A DNA stretch of 64,000 nucleotides from Phycisphaerales bacterium (GTDB taxonomy: Bacteria; Planctomycetota; Phycisphaerae; UBA1845; Fen-1342), in NCBI GenBank assembly GCA_016716475.1, contig JADJWG010000002.1, positions 1,302,001-1,366,000 on the forward strand, read 5' to 3'. How positions within the stretch are numbered: position 1 is the first letter of the stretch; each line of letters begins with the position of its first letter. Made by a program: the position numbers and the translations under genes. The notes below the pieces were generated by a model. The model searched no databases. It was not told where the DNA came from and saw only the letters and a list, made by a program, of their open reading frames with translations. Shown here in pieces: positions 44,366-53,753 of the stretch.

Positions 44366-44830
44366 ATGGAACTACGCAAGATTCTGACGCCTGAACGCGT
44401 ACGCGTCCCGCTGCAAGGTAAGGACAAAACCTCGGTTATCACCGAGTTGATCGATCTGCTCGCCGCGGACGGGGGGCTCACCAACCGTGAGGCCGCATTG
44501 GAGGCGGTACTCAAGCGCGAGGCCGAGCGTTCCACCGGCATCGGCTACGGGCTTGCGATCCCGCACGGAAAGACCAATGGCAGCGACAAGCTGGCACTCG
44601 CGGTGGGGATGCCGGCTGAGCCGGTTGACTTCCAGAGCGTGGATGGCCGACCGGTGACTTTCGTAGCCCTGCTCGTGAGCCCGCCGGACCAGACGGGACC
44701 ACACATCCGGGCGCTCGCCAAGGTCAGTGGGCTGATGAACAACGAGGAATTCCGGCAGAAACTTGGACAGATCCACGCGTCACAAGAACTGTACGACGCC
44801 ATCATGGAGTGCGATGCCGCTGACCATTGA
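44366..44830 (+). CDS. PTS EIIA domain protein (PtsN/fructose type)
   Basis: 154 aa from ATG 44366. Single EIIA domain with the phosphorylated His67 in GIGYGLAIPHGKTNGS. Proteins of this kind either carry phosphate to a sugar transporter or act as regulators (PtsN-like, nitrogen/potassium). No EIIB/C transporter is nearby, which favours the regulatory version. The sequence matches the fructose/mannitol EIIA fold throughout. Confidence 0.85.
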   Translation: MELRKILTPERVRVPLQGKDKTSVITELIDLLAADGGLTNREAALEAVLKREAERSTGIGYGLAIPHGKTNGSDKLALAVGMPAEPVDFQSVDGRPVTFVALLVSPPDQTGPHIRALAKVSGLMNNEEFRQKLGQIHASQELYDAIMECDAADH

Positions 44831-45023
44831 GCCGGGCGGGACGGGCGGTATTGCGCAAGTTCTGCCTGGTGGGGGCGCGGGGTTCCGGCCAGTGCGGGCG
44901 CGTGAACCGAGGCCGTCCGAACGATAGTTCGTGGGGCTGCAATTTCCGCGCAGTTTCATGCACGTAAGGGTGGAAATCTTCCGATCGAAGGAGGTGGGGC
45001 GCAGGCGCCGCTGAGGTGCCACC

Positions 45024-46478
45024 GTGGCTTCGATCGGGTGCCGCATGGCCCGTCCACACATCCAGGTCATTGTCGCCGGCGACCGCGTACCGGAGTGCCT
45101 ACGGGGCGCATTAGCCAGCACACATGCGACCAGCAGTTTCATGACGCTCGGTAACGCCCTGCACGCCGAAGCATTGCAGCATGCCGCGGCGGTCGTGCTC
45201 GTACTGCCCGATGCCGTCGGCCCCCTGTCCGGACCACTCCGTATCCTTTTCGACCGGCTCGAGGGCGCCCCACGCGCGACGCTCCTGATCACTTCCAGTG
45301 GTCGTCCTGTCCCGACCCTGCGACACCCACCCAGTGTGCCTGTTACGGACGGAAGCAATCTCGACGAGGCCGCCTTGGGCAGCCGCCTCGCCGCCCTCCT
45401 TTCCATGCGCAAATCGCTCCACACGCTTCACACCGGGCTGGTCGCGAACCGCCGCACCGGCGAGCACATCGCGCAGCGCTACATGCGGCAGCTCCGCCTC
45501 GCGAGTCAGGTTCAGCGCGGCTTTCTGCCGACCAGTCTCCCGCAGTTGCCCGGTCTGCAGTTCGATGCGCTGTTCCGCCCGGTCGACTATGTCTCCGGCG
45601 ATATCTACGATGTACATCGCCTCGACGAGGAGCACGTCGCCATCGCCCTGGCCGACGCCACCGGTCACGGCATCTCGGCCGCCCTGTTGACCGTTTACAT
45701 CAAGCGGGCCCTTCGTGGCAAAGAGATCCATGGAGGGCGCTATCGCATCCTCCCCCCGGATGAGGTACTGCAAGGGCTGAATCGCGACATCCAGGATGCC
45801 GAGCTCTCGGACTGTTCATTCGTGGCGGCGGTCTACGGCGTCCTGAACACCCGTACACGTTCACTGGCGCTGGCCCGCGGCGGCACGCCGTATCCGTTGC
45901 TGCGTTCCGCGAATGGGAAGCTCTCGACCGTCACTTCGGCCGGCAGCGTGGTGGGCGTCATGCCGCATCCGCACTTCGAAGTGGCCTACCTGCAACTGGA
46001 ACCGGGCGACAGTCTCGTACTGTACTCCGACGGTCTTGAGCGGATGGTACTGCCCGAATACGTCCAAGACGGGGTGCCCGCGGGACTGCGCCGCGCAGCC
46101 GCCCGCATCACCGGCTGGAATCGTACGGCGATCGCGGCGGCCGAGCGTTCGGCCACACAACCTGTGGCGGCCCTCTCCGCGCCGGTGCTCGCGGCGGCCG
46201 GGAGCGGTGGCAGCCATACGGCTACGCAAGCCCGGCCGCGACCGCACACCAACGGCGACCGTGGGGGACAGGTGTTCTCGGCCTCGGCCGCTGAGCAAGT
46301 CGGACGTCTGCGGCCAAAACGCACCACGGACGTACTGCACTCGAATTGGGCGCGAACCCTGGAGCGGGAGGGCTGCCACGCGGCCCTGGCACAACTGGCA
46401 GGTCGTCAGAAGGCCCTACGCCGCCTCGGCTTTCCGCTCGATGACTTGACCGTCGTGACACTACAGATCGACGACTGA
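45024..46478 (+). CDS. SpoIIE-type PP2C phosphatase with receiver-like N-terminus
   Basis: 484 aa from GTG 45024 (GAGG, spacer 7); ATG 45045 is an alternative. The first ~130 residues have a CheY-like alpha/beta pattern (AVVLVLPDAVGPLSG) without obvious phosphorylation-site Asp. A helical linker (QRYMRQLRLASQVQRGFLPT) leads to a PP2C domain with VSGDIYDV and LADATGHGISAALL. A 90-residue Ala/Thr/Gly-rich insertion separates the last two motifs (ends with DDLTVVTLQI). It would dephosphorylate an anti-sigma antagonist. This is the second such phosphatase in the window. Confidence 0.83.
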   Translation: MASIGCRMARPHIQVIVAGDRVPECLRGALASTHATSSFMTLGNALHAEALQHAAAVVLVLPDAVGPLSGPLRILFDRLEGAPRATLLITSSGRPVPTLRHPPSVPVTDGSNLDEAALGSRLAALLSMRKSLHTLHTGLVANRRTGEHIAQRYMRQLRLASQVQRGFLPTSLPQLPGLQFDALFRPVDYVSGDIYDVHRLDEEHVAIALADATGHGISAALLTVYIKRALRGKEIHGGRYRILPPDEVLQGLNRDIQDAELSDCSFVAAVYGVLNTRTRSLALARGGTPYPLLRSANGKLSTVTSAGSVVGVMPHPHFEVAYLQLEPGDSLVLYSDGLERMVLPEYVQDGVPAGLRRAAARITGWNRTAIAAAERSATQPVAALSAPVLAAAGSGGSHTATQARPRPHTNGDRGGQVFSASAAEQVGRLRPKRTTDVLHSNWARTLEREGCHAALAQLAGRQKALRRLGFPLDDLTVVTLQIDD

Positions 46479-47050
46479 ACTGCAAACCTTCCATGCAATG
46501 GGCAACGCGTCCGGCACGACCGGTTCGACGTGCTTTTTGCAGCTCGGGCAGTAGTCGAGGTGAATCGTGTGCTCGGTGACGACCGCTTGCAGGTTCTCGG
46601 GCAGGTCTTCGATCAGACGCGTGCGGGTTCGATTGCAGCGTTGCAGCGGGCCGCCGCAGCCCGGGCAGACTGTGCGGCGGTGCGTGCGGCGCTGGTCGAT
46701 GCGCGGCGGCGGCGGCCGGCGGGCGCCAGGGTGCCCGTCACGCGCGCCGGGCATCGGCGTTCGGCTGTGTAGACCGGCGTCATGCCAGAGGGCGTGCTGG
46801 GCGAGGCGACGCCGGGCGCCTGGGGCTGCGATTCCAGCAGTGCGAGTCGGGCATCCTGCTCGGTGATGCGGCGGGCGGCGCTGAGCAGGGCGAGCGTGAC
46901 GGCGTGGGGTCCCAAAGCGTAGAGTTCGCGTGCCGCGGCCTCATCGCAGCGGCCGCTCCGTAGCGCCGCCACGAGTTCGTCGAGCGAGTTGGAGTGCGTC
47001 GCCGCGCTGCGCATGGCGCGGATATATGCGCGGGCGCGCTCCCAGCGCAA
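46461..47050 (-). pseudogene. IS66-family transposase remnant (frameshifted, truncated)
   Basis: Two frames on the minus strand. From 47050 downward: DELVAALRSGRCDEAAARELYALGPHAV and an IS66-like N-terminus ending PSTPSGMTPVYT. The frame shifts near 46750 into GHPGARRPPPPRID and the zinc-finger binding domain (CPGCGGPL, LDYCPSCKKHVEPVVPDALP). The catalytic DDE part is missing: similarity stops at the convergent phosphatase gene. No inverted repeats or target duplication were recognised. A dead insertion sequence at the border of the glucan locus. Confidence 0.7.
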
Positions 47051-47203
47051 GGCCTCTGCGGCAGAATTCTCAGAAAATCATGCAGACGGGTAAAGTGTTA
47101 CGGTACCATGACTTTCCAGATGAGCGAGGCCCGGCTGACGGTGAAGGCCAGCGTGAACCGGGCGATCTGGCAACAATGCTCGCCGAATTCCAGACCAAAC
47201 CGG

Positions 47204-50200
47204 TTATTCGAGCCAGATCTCAAGACGCGCGATTCGGCGTTCCCGAAGGCGGGTGGCGTGCTCCGTGGCCAGTACCGGTGCGTCTATGGGCGGGCGGGCA
47301 TCGAGCTGGTAGCGGACGGGGCGTACGGCGTCGGGGCCAAAGGTGTTGCGCCGGGTGTGGTTGTGGTAGACCAACAGCGTGTGCCCGAGCAACGCACAAG
47401 CGAATGCATCAGCGGGAAGCGCGTATTCGGCACCCGCCCATTCCAATCGTGTTTCGGCGCGCGTGAACCAGTCGCCGGGCAGCGCGGGAGACGGTGCGAA
47501 CTCGAGCTGGCCCGCAGTGTCAAGACGGAAGGGCCGCGGGCCGACGGTCATGAGCAGCCACAGATGAATGAATTCGGCCGTCGAACCACTGAGGCGGGCG
47601 ATGAAGCCGCGGCCGCGCGTGGCGGGATCAGGGTTCGCCGAGGAGGCGATGAAAGAGCTGTTCTCGAGGATGCTGCGTCCGTACGTGTGTGGCTCCATGA
47701 ACGGGACGAGCATGGTGGCGGCGTCGTGGAAGAACTCATCGTAGAGGCCGACGCGCAGGAGCTCAAGCAGGTACTTGTAGGTCATGTGCAGCCAGACCGA
47801 CTCGTTCTCAAACCAACCGGGGGTGAACGTGCGGGCCCGGCCGATGTCCTGCGAGCAGGATGTGAGCGGCGCATTGAGCTTGTACATGCTCAGGTCCCGG
47901 TCGTAGAGCGCACTTGCGCGGACCGCAGCGTAAATGCGGCGGGCGACGGCGCGGTCGCGTACAAGACGGAGGCGGTGGACCTGGCCTTCGAGGAAGAGCG
48001 GTAGCGGTTCAGAGCCGTCGGGAATGGCGCTAGCCGGGTCGACGGGGGCGGTGCGTGGTTCGTTACGGAAGTAGGTGTGCGTGAGGCCCGTCGCGGGGTC
48101 GGTGCAACGGTCCGCCGCGTGGCTGGTGCGGTGTGCCACGAGCTCGAGTAGGCGCGTGACTTCGAGGCCGGAAATCATGGCCGTCGCCTCGTCGGAGTCG
48201 CGGGCAAGAGCCGCACGGAATGTCTCGCGCGTCGTGACCTCCGCGCGCCAGTTGTAGTCCGGCGCGGCGAGGTGCGCCAGCGCGTCACGGGTGAGAGTCG
48301 CAATTGGTGCGGGAAGCACAACATCAGGTACCGAAGCGAGGTGGTCGCGCAGCCAGTTGGCGAGGCGGCCGAGGGCGAGGGCTTCGCAGCTCGACGAGCC
48401 GAAGAGACCCGGCAATCCGTTCATCGCATCGTTCCAGCCCGGTCGGCCCGCTTCCATCTCGAGGCCACGGCACTGCGCATCGAACGAAATCGCTTTGATG
48501 GCGAGGAGTGCGACAAGTTTACCGAACGGTGTCACCGGTGGTAACGGTTTCGTACGTGGCTGGCCGCAGGTGACGGCATCGAGTTGACGCATGCCCGCAG
48601 AGCGGCGCTGGTACTTGGTGCGGCGCGGATTGACGCGGGCCCCTTCGTCAAACCAGTCGAGGTGGGGGCCGTTGTGCAGGAACGAGGCGAGCTGATCGGG
48701 ATAGATAGCCACCAGAGCTTCGAGGAGGTCGACCAGATAAGTCCAATGGTCAATCCAGTAACCCCCGTCGTGGCCGGTGGCCATGAGGCGGCGCTGGCAG
48801 CGCGCAATGAGCTGGTGCAGCCAGGCGGTGCGATCCCCCACCTCCAGGGCGTGGCAGTCGAGCCAGTGGAGCAGTTCACCGGGCTGGAAAGGGCGCGTAA
48901 TGATCAGGCGGAAGTCGCTCCATTGCTCTGGAGTAAGCTCGGGGGGAGCCAGTTCGGCCACCTGCTTTTCGGCGGCGATCCAGCGGTAGCCCTCAACTCC
49001 AAGGGGATTGAAACCGTCGGCCTGGAGGAGTTCGAGGAACATGCGCAATTCGAGGGCGCGGACCTCGGGATAGAACCATACGTCGTTGCGTCGATTCTGG
49101 CAGATGTCGCGATAATTGCCCACACCGCTGGAGAGTGGATGCGCTGGCACGACGAAGTAGTTGTAATCGCGTTCCAGATCACCATGGCGGCGGGAGAATA
49201 CATGCAGCAGAGTCGGGCCGGCACCTGAAGGGAGCGTCACGGGCACCCCGCCGCGCAGGACGTTGTCGAGGTAGTTCAGGCGCGCATAGGCATCGAACGC
49301 GGGGTGTGCGGAGACGGTCGCAGCCGGCGCCGTGACGTCCGCGATCGCGCGGCGGCTCTCCGCACGGGCCCTCTCGAAGTCGGCTGTGGTCGCGAAACAC
49401 TGAATGAAGCGCGTGGCGAGACCTGCGTCGGGAGCGGCACCGATGAGGGCCACGAGCTCGACGGATGCGCGCGGCGCCAGCCGGGTACGAAGCGGGACGA
49501 GGGCGCAGGCCAATCGGTTCTCCCACATTTGCGCAGCAACAATGGCGCCCCCGTTGCGGACGAAGAGGTGTGGGAACGCGAGACTTTGGCCGGGACCGAA
49601 GACCACGTCAGGGTCGATGAGCGGTTCAAGCGGCTGAAGCCGCGCTCCTGCGATGCGCCAGGCGGCATAGAAGTTGCCTCGCACGACCGTGGAGACCTCC
49701 GCTTCATCATGAACAGCGACTTTGGTTGCGAAGTACGGCACATGCCTGGCAATGATGCGCGTATAGGCGTAGGCCGCTGTGATATGGCGCTGGTGCTTCA
49801 ACGCATGGTCACTCACACCCGCGGGCAGGATGATGGGGAGGCCGTCGAGGGCCGTGAGTTCAAGCGGTACCGGACCCATGTTCGTGAACCGAACACGGCG
49901 GATGAGGGCCCCGAGCGGAAGATGAGGGGGTGAGTAGTACTCCACGTGAACCTGCAGTCCGCGCGCGGGGTTAGTGCTGGTGAGCTCCAGGCCGTCGGCG
50001 TGGATGCTCAGCTCACGGACTTCCCCGCACTCGGCGGACCCCAGCGTGCTGAAGGGTTCATAGAAGTCGCCCGCAAGCAGGCAGAACGTGCGGAATCCCT
50101 GGATCCCGACCAGTTGATACGCCCAGTTCGCCGGTAGATACTCGGCGATGGCATTGTCCTTGTCGGAGCTGCCGAAGGAGACGATGGCCTGGGCCCGGTT

Positions 50201-50374
50201 GACGTAGAAACACCAGAGCGGGGTACCCGACAGCCCCGCGAAACCGGGAAGGAAGCTGGAAAATGCCGGCCCCGCCTCGAAATGGGAGATTGTAAAAGCG
50301 CCATCTGGGCCGAGACGGTACACGGGATCCATCCGCTCCGGGACGCAGGTGGGGGCAGCACTGTGCACGGACAT
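47204..50374 (-). CDS. GH94-superfamily glucan phosphorylase (large, clan GH-Q)
   Basis: 1056 aa from ATG 50374 (weak ribosome site; ATG 50332 also possible). Resembles the large GH94-like phosphorylases that cleave beta-glucan oligosaccharides with phosphate. The motif GRPGWNDAMNGLPGLFGSSS holds the probable catalytic Asp (Asp649). An N-terminal beta-sandwich (TISHFEAGPAFSSFLPG...) and a C-terminal beta-domain flank the helical barrel (GWFENESVWLHMTYKYL). Candidates are 1,2-beta-oligoglucan phosphorylases (GH94) or beta-1,3-oligoglucan phosphorylases (GH149/GH161), also ~1100 aa. The GH17 and GH16 neighbours favour beta-1,3. Last gene of the transporter operon. No signal peptide, so cytoplasmic. 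Confidence 0.8.
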   Translation of the reverse strand: MSVHSAAPTCVPERMDPVYRLGPDGAFTISHFEAGPAFSSFLPGFAGLSGTPLWCFYVNRAQAIVSFGSSDKDNAIAEYLPANWAYQLVGIQGFRTFCLLAGDFYEPFSTLGSAECGEVRELSIHADGLELTSTNPARGLQVHVEYYSPPHLPLGALIRRVRFTNMGPVPLELTALDGLPIILPAGVSDHALKHQRHITAAYAYTRIIARHVPYFATKVAVHDEAEVSTVVRGNFYAAWRIAGARLQPLEPLIDPDVVFGPGQSLAFPHLFVRNGGAIVAAQMWENRLACALVPLRTRLAPRASVELVALIGAAPDAGLATRFIQCFATTADFERARAESRRAIADVTAPAATVSAHPAFDAYARLNYLDNVLRGGVPVTLPSGAGPTLLHVFSRRHGDLERDYNYFVVPAHPLSSGVGNYRDICQNRRNDVWFYPEVRALELRMFLELLQADGFNPLGVEGYRWIAAEKQVAELAPPELTPEQWSDFRLIITRPFQPGELLHWLDCHALEVGDRTAWLHQLIARCQRRLMATGHDGGYWIDHWTYLVDLLEALVAIYPDQLASFLHNGPHLDWFDEGARVNPRRTKYQRRSAGMRQLDAVTCGQPRTKPLPPVTPFGKLVALLAIKAISFDAQCRGLEMEAGRPGWNDAMNGLPGLFGSSSCEALALGRLANWLRDHLASVPDVVLPAPIATLTRDALAHLAAPDYNWRAEVTTRETFRAALARDSDEATAMISGLEVTRLLELVAHRTSHAADRCTDPATGLTHTYFRNEPRTAPVDPASAIPDGSEPLPLFLEGQVHRLRLVRDRAVARRIYAAVRASALYDRDLSMYKLNAPLTSCSQDIGRARTFTPGWFENESVWLHMTYKYLLELLRVGLYDEFFHDAATMLVPFMEPHTYGRSILENSSFIASSANPDPATRGRGFIARLSGSTAEFIHLWLLMTVGPRPFRLDTAGQLEFAPSPALPGDWFTRAETRLEWAGAEYALPADAFACALLGHTLLVYHNHTRRNTFGPDAVRPVRYQLDARPPIDAPVLATEHATRLRERRIARLEIWLE

Positions 50375-50432
50375 AGGCGGGCTCGATTCCACAGAGAGAG
50401 GCAAACTGCGCGGCAGTCGCACCACCGCTGGA

Positions 50433-51356
50433 CTATCCCTTGATTCCGGTACTGGCAATGCCCTCGATGAAGGTGCGCTGGCTCAACGCGAACAGCACGA
50501 GCAGCGGGAGGGTGACGAGCGTGCAGGCGGCCATCAGCAGGTTCCAGGGCGTGCCACCGTGCTGGGCCTGATAGAACTGCAGGCCGAGTGCCAGCGTGAA
50601 GGTTTCCTGGTGATTGAGGTAGATGAGGGGTCCGAGGAAATCATTCCAGACGAACATCGTGTGAAAGAGCGCGACGACGACCAGCGCGGGGCGGGAGAGC
50701 GGCAGAATAATGCGCCAGAAGATGCCCCAATGGCTGAGCCCGTCGAGACGCGCGGCTTCGGACAGGTCGTTGGGAATCTGGAGGAAGAACTGGCGGAGTA
50801 GAAAGATGTTGAAGGCGTTGCCGAAAAGGGCGGGAACCCACAGCGGTGCCAGCGTGCCGATCCAACCGAATGACTTGAAGAGGAAATACGAGGGGATCAT
50901 GATCGCGGGAAACGGAATCATGGTCGTCGTGAGCACGCACAGAAAGATGGCATTCCGGCCCGGCCACTGTATGCGGGCGAAGCCATACGCAGCGATTGCG
51001 CTGGAGAGAACCATGCCACATACACCGAGCAGAGCGACGATGAGCGTGTTGCGCAGGTAGAGGATGAAATGGACGTTATCACTTGTCAGAACACCCTCGT
51101 ATCCGGCGCGTTCGAGACCGTCGGGGCCGCTGAAGCGCGCGCGACCGGCGTAGTAGTTCTCGTACGCGTAGAGGCCGATCCGGGCGGGTTCCCGGGGCAG
51201 CAGTTGGAACTGCCCGGTGGTGACTTCTTCCTGCGGCTTGACGCTGGTACCGACCATCCAGACGAGGGGCGCCACCCAGAGGCCACCGACGATGGCGAGG
51301 AGCACGGCGCGGGCCCAGTTCGCAAGCGAGGATCGAGACATCCTGATCGGCCTCAC
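50433..51356 (-). CDS. Sugar ABC transporter permease (MalG type)
   Basis: 307 aa. Six-helix CUT1-family permease with the EAA loop (EAARLDGLSHWGIFWRIILP) that contacts the ATPase. The N-terminal periplasmic loop (EEVTTGQFQLLPREPARIGLYAYENY, in two parts) is typical of the MalG half. The start GTG 51356 overlaps the stop of the preceding permease (GTGA); ATG 51341 is the alternative. Pairs with the MalF-type protein at 51353. The operon contains no ATP-binding subunit. Confidence 0.92.
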   Translation of the reverse strand: MRPIRMSRSSLANWARAVLLAIVGGLWVAPLVWMVGTSVKPQEEVTTGQFQLLPREPARIGLYAYENYYAGRARFSGPDGLERAGYEGVLTSDNVHFILYLRNTLIVALLGVCGMVLSSAIAAYGFARIQWPGRNAIFLCVLTTTMIPFPAIMIPSYFLFKSFGWIGTLAPLWVPALFGNAFNIFLLRQFFLQIPNDLSEAARLDGLSHWGIFWRIILPLSRPALVVVALFHTMFVWNDFLGPLIYLNHQETFTLALGLQFYQAQHGGTPWNLLMAACTLVTLPLLVLFALSQRTFIEGIASTGIKG

Positions 51357-52261
51357 TGGTAGTGAACGACGCGCTTGCTGAGTTGGAAGGCGCAGACGGT
51401 CAGAACGAGAATAATGAGCAACTGCACCCAGCTCAGCAGGCAGGCGTAACCGAAACGCTGGAAAGTGAAACCAACGTCGTAGAGGTACATCGAGTAGAAA
51501 TACACGTTCTGCTGGGGGCCGCCGCCGCGGAGCATGATGTGGGGAATCGCGAAGACCTGCCAGACGAAAATGATGCCCATCACGATGTTATAAAAAATCG
51601 TGGGTGAGAGCAGCGGCAGCGTAACGTTCCAGAGGCGATTCCAGGGACCGGCACCATCGACGCGTGCGGCCTCGTAAAGGACGGTGGGGACTTCCTGCAA
51701 ACCCGCTAGATAGATGACGACCGGATGTCCGATCGGCCATAGACTGAGAATGATCATGGCGGGCATCGTCCAGCGTGCATCTCCGAGCCAGTTCGGCGGC
51801 GCGGCACCCAACATGTGCAGCAGCGGGCGCAGCACGATGTTCAGCAGCCCGTATTCCCCGTTGAATACCCACATCCAGATCATGGCGGTTGCGACCATCG
51901 GCACGAGCGTGGGGACAAAGATGAGGGCGCGCCAGAGCGTGCGGCCGGGAACCGGGGCGTTCAGCGCAATCGCAAAAAGGATCGCAAGCAGGGCGCTGAT
52001 CGGCAGGGAGAACACTGCGTAGATCGCCGTGTTCTTGAGGACCTTCCAGAACGTCGGGTCATGCAGCAGCGTGCGAAAGTTGTCGAAACCCGTGAAGACG
52101 GGACGGCGGATGCCATCGAATTCGCAGAGACTGAGATACAGCGCCATCACCATCGGCACCAGCATGAAGAGTGCAAAGCCAACAGCCCAGGGGCTGATCC
52201 ACAGCAGGCCTGCGGAGAGCGAATGACCTTGGCCGGAGCAGTTGCGGGTGGCGCGGCTCAT
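51353..52261 (-). CDS. Sugar ABC transporter permease (MalF/UgpA type)
   Basis: 302 aa. CUT1-family permease with the EAA motif (YEAARVDGAGPWNRLWNVTLP). Six predicted membrane helices, no long periplasmic P2 loop of the MalF kind. ATG 52261 overlaps the binding-protein stop (ATGA), and the next permease overlaps its own stop (GTGA), so the three transport genes form a translationally linked unit. Predicted to import oligosaccharides released outside the cell. Confidence 0.92.
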   Translation of the reverse strand: MSRATRNCSGQGHSLSAGLLWISPWAVGFALFMLVPMVMALYLSLCEFDGIRRPVFTGFDNFRTLLHDPTFWKVLKNTAIYAVFSLPISALLAILFAIALNAPVPGRTLWRALIFVPTLVPMVATAMIWMWVFNGEYGLLNIVLRPLLHMLGAAPPNWLGDARWTMPAMIILSLWPIGHPVVIYLAGLQEVPTVLYEAARVDGAGPWNRLWNVTLPLLSPTIFYNIVMGIIFVWQVFAIPHIMLRGGGPQQNVYFYSMYLYDVGFTFQRFGYACLLSWVQLLIILVLTVCAFQLSKRVVHYQ

Positions 52262-53751
52262 GGGTACGTCTCGCCATAGCGGGCCAGACTCTTGCGGGTG
52301 GTTTCATGGATCTGATCCATGCGACGCTGGAGGTGATCCAGGCGCGGACCGGGGGCGGCGCTGCCGCGCCAGACGTCGAGGTACGCAGCGTGGAATGCTT
52401 CGCGTAATTCAAGCCAGTCGGGCAGGGGGGGGTCGCCCACGGCGCCGGGCAGGCGGGCGAGGCGTTCGTGCACGGCGATCACGGGATTGGGGTGCGTGGC
52501 CGTGAAGGTCGGATCCGGGTGCCTGAGCGGACTGCCCTTGTAGTGAATCCAGTTGAGCCATTCGATCGGGCGGAGCGGGGGCATGGGGCGGTGCTCCGTG
52601 CGATCGCCCGTGCGGTAAGTGTAGTACTCATAACCGGGCTGGGGCTCGGCTTCTCCCGAGGGGACCTGGACGGGTGGGCTGGTGTAGAGCCAGGCGATGA
52701 AGGTCCAGGCGGCCTCCGGGTGCCGCGCGCCGCGCGGGATGATGAGGATGTCCTGGCCGACGTAGCTGCGCGGCTCTCCGTCGACGGTGGGGACAGGCGC
52801 GGCAGCGTAGCGCAGCGTCGGGGCATAGTGACGAATCATGTTCGCAAACCACGGCCCCTGCTGCATCATCGCGAGCTTACCGATCATGAACGGATTGTCA
52901 GGAGAGTTGAAGTTGCTCAGGCCACTCTCAAAGCGGCCAAGGTCGTTCCCACCGAAGGTGTCGGCGAACTCACGGATAAAGGCGAGCGCGGCTTTCCACT
53001 CCGGTGCGTTGCCGACCAGAACGCCACTTTCGCAAACGGTGAAATGGCCGCCGAACCACAGTGGCCAGGTGTACCAGTACCAGCCGATGTTACCGACGTG
53101 GCCGGGAATGAAACCCATCCGGGTCAGCACACCGCGTTCATCACGGCCAGCGAGGACGCGACAGTAGGCGAGGAGTTCGGACGTGGTGCGCGGGGCACGG
53201 TTCGGATCGAGGTGGGCGGCGCGGAGCGCTTCGGCGTTTTCGGCGAAGACGTCCAGGTTGTAGTACAGGGCGAGTGACCAGGGTGTCAGCGGGAGGCCAT
53301 AGAGCTCGCCGCGATAGGTGCACTGTTCGTAGTATACCGGAATGATGTCGTCCGCGGAGATGCCGGCGTCGGTGGCGCGCTGCCCGAGTGGCAGGAGGGC
53401 GCCCTTGTTGGCGTAGGAAGCGATCAGGTGAGGCCAGAGGCCGATGAGATCGGGCGGGTCGCCGCCGGCAATCGCGACCAGACTCTTGAGGTCGATCTGG
53501 GTCGTGGATTCATACTGGACGTAAATGCCTCGCTCCGCACCGACCGTGTCATTGAAGACCCCGACGAGCCGCCGCATCGCGACCCCCTCAAAGTCGGTCC
53601 ACTTCTCCCAGTAGCGGACAACCACGCGGTCCGGCGGAAGATTGCCGATCGTGCGCGGGCCGAAGAACACGAGGCCGAGCGCTGCCGCGGCCATGGCTGC
53701 GATGATGCCGACACGGAGTATTCTGGCGAGTCGTCGCATAAGCCAGAGCAT
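52258..53751 (-). CDS. Sugar ABC transporter substrate-binding protein
   Basis: 497 aa. Starts with a hydrophobic N-terminal segment (RRLARILRVGIIAAMAAAALGLVFFG) that is a membrane anchor or uncleaved signal; no lipobox is visible. The remainder is a two-lobe binding protein of the CUT1 family (VVVRYWEKWTDFEG, GDPPDLIGLWPHLI, YGLPLTPWSLALYYNLDVFAE, GKLAMMQQGPWF). At ~500 residues it is longer than the usual 400-430, mostly in the C-terminal lobe. The ATG lies two bases beyond the stop of the upstream GH17 gene. Confidence 0.9.
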   Translation of the reverse strand: MLWLMRRLARILRVGIIAAMAAAALGLVFFGPRTIGNLPPDRVVVRYWEKWTDFEGVAMRRLVGVFNDTVGAERGIYVQYESTTQIDLKSLVAIAGGDPPDLIGLWPHLIASYANKGALLPLGQRATDAGISADDIIPVYYEQCTYRGELYGLPLTPWSLALYYNLDVFAENAEALRAAHLDPNRAPRTTSELLAYCRVLAGRDERGVLTRMGFIPGHVGNIGWYWYTWPLWFGGHFTVCESGVLVGNAPEWKAALAFIREFADTFGGNDLGRFESGLSNFNSPDNPFMIGKLAMMQQGPWFANMIRHYAPTLRYAAAPVPTVDGEPRSYVGQDILIIPRGARHPEAAWTFIAWLYTSPPVQVPSGEAEPQPGYEYYTYRTGDRTEHRPMPPLRPIEWLNWIHYKGSPLRHPDPTFTATHPNPVIAVHERLARLPGAVGDPPLPDWLELREAFHAAYLDVWRGSAAPGPRLDHLQRRMDQIHETTRKSLARYGETYP

Positions 53752-53753
53752 CG

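Noticed and set aside
46530..47466. Several overlapping plus-strand frames near 46.5-47.4 kb
   Set aside because: They are Arg-rich shadows over the transposase remnant and the end of the phosphorylase gene, with no ribosome-binding sites.
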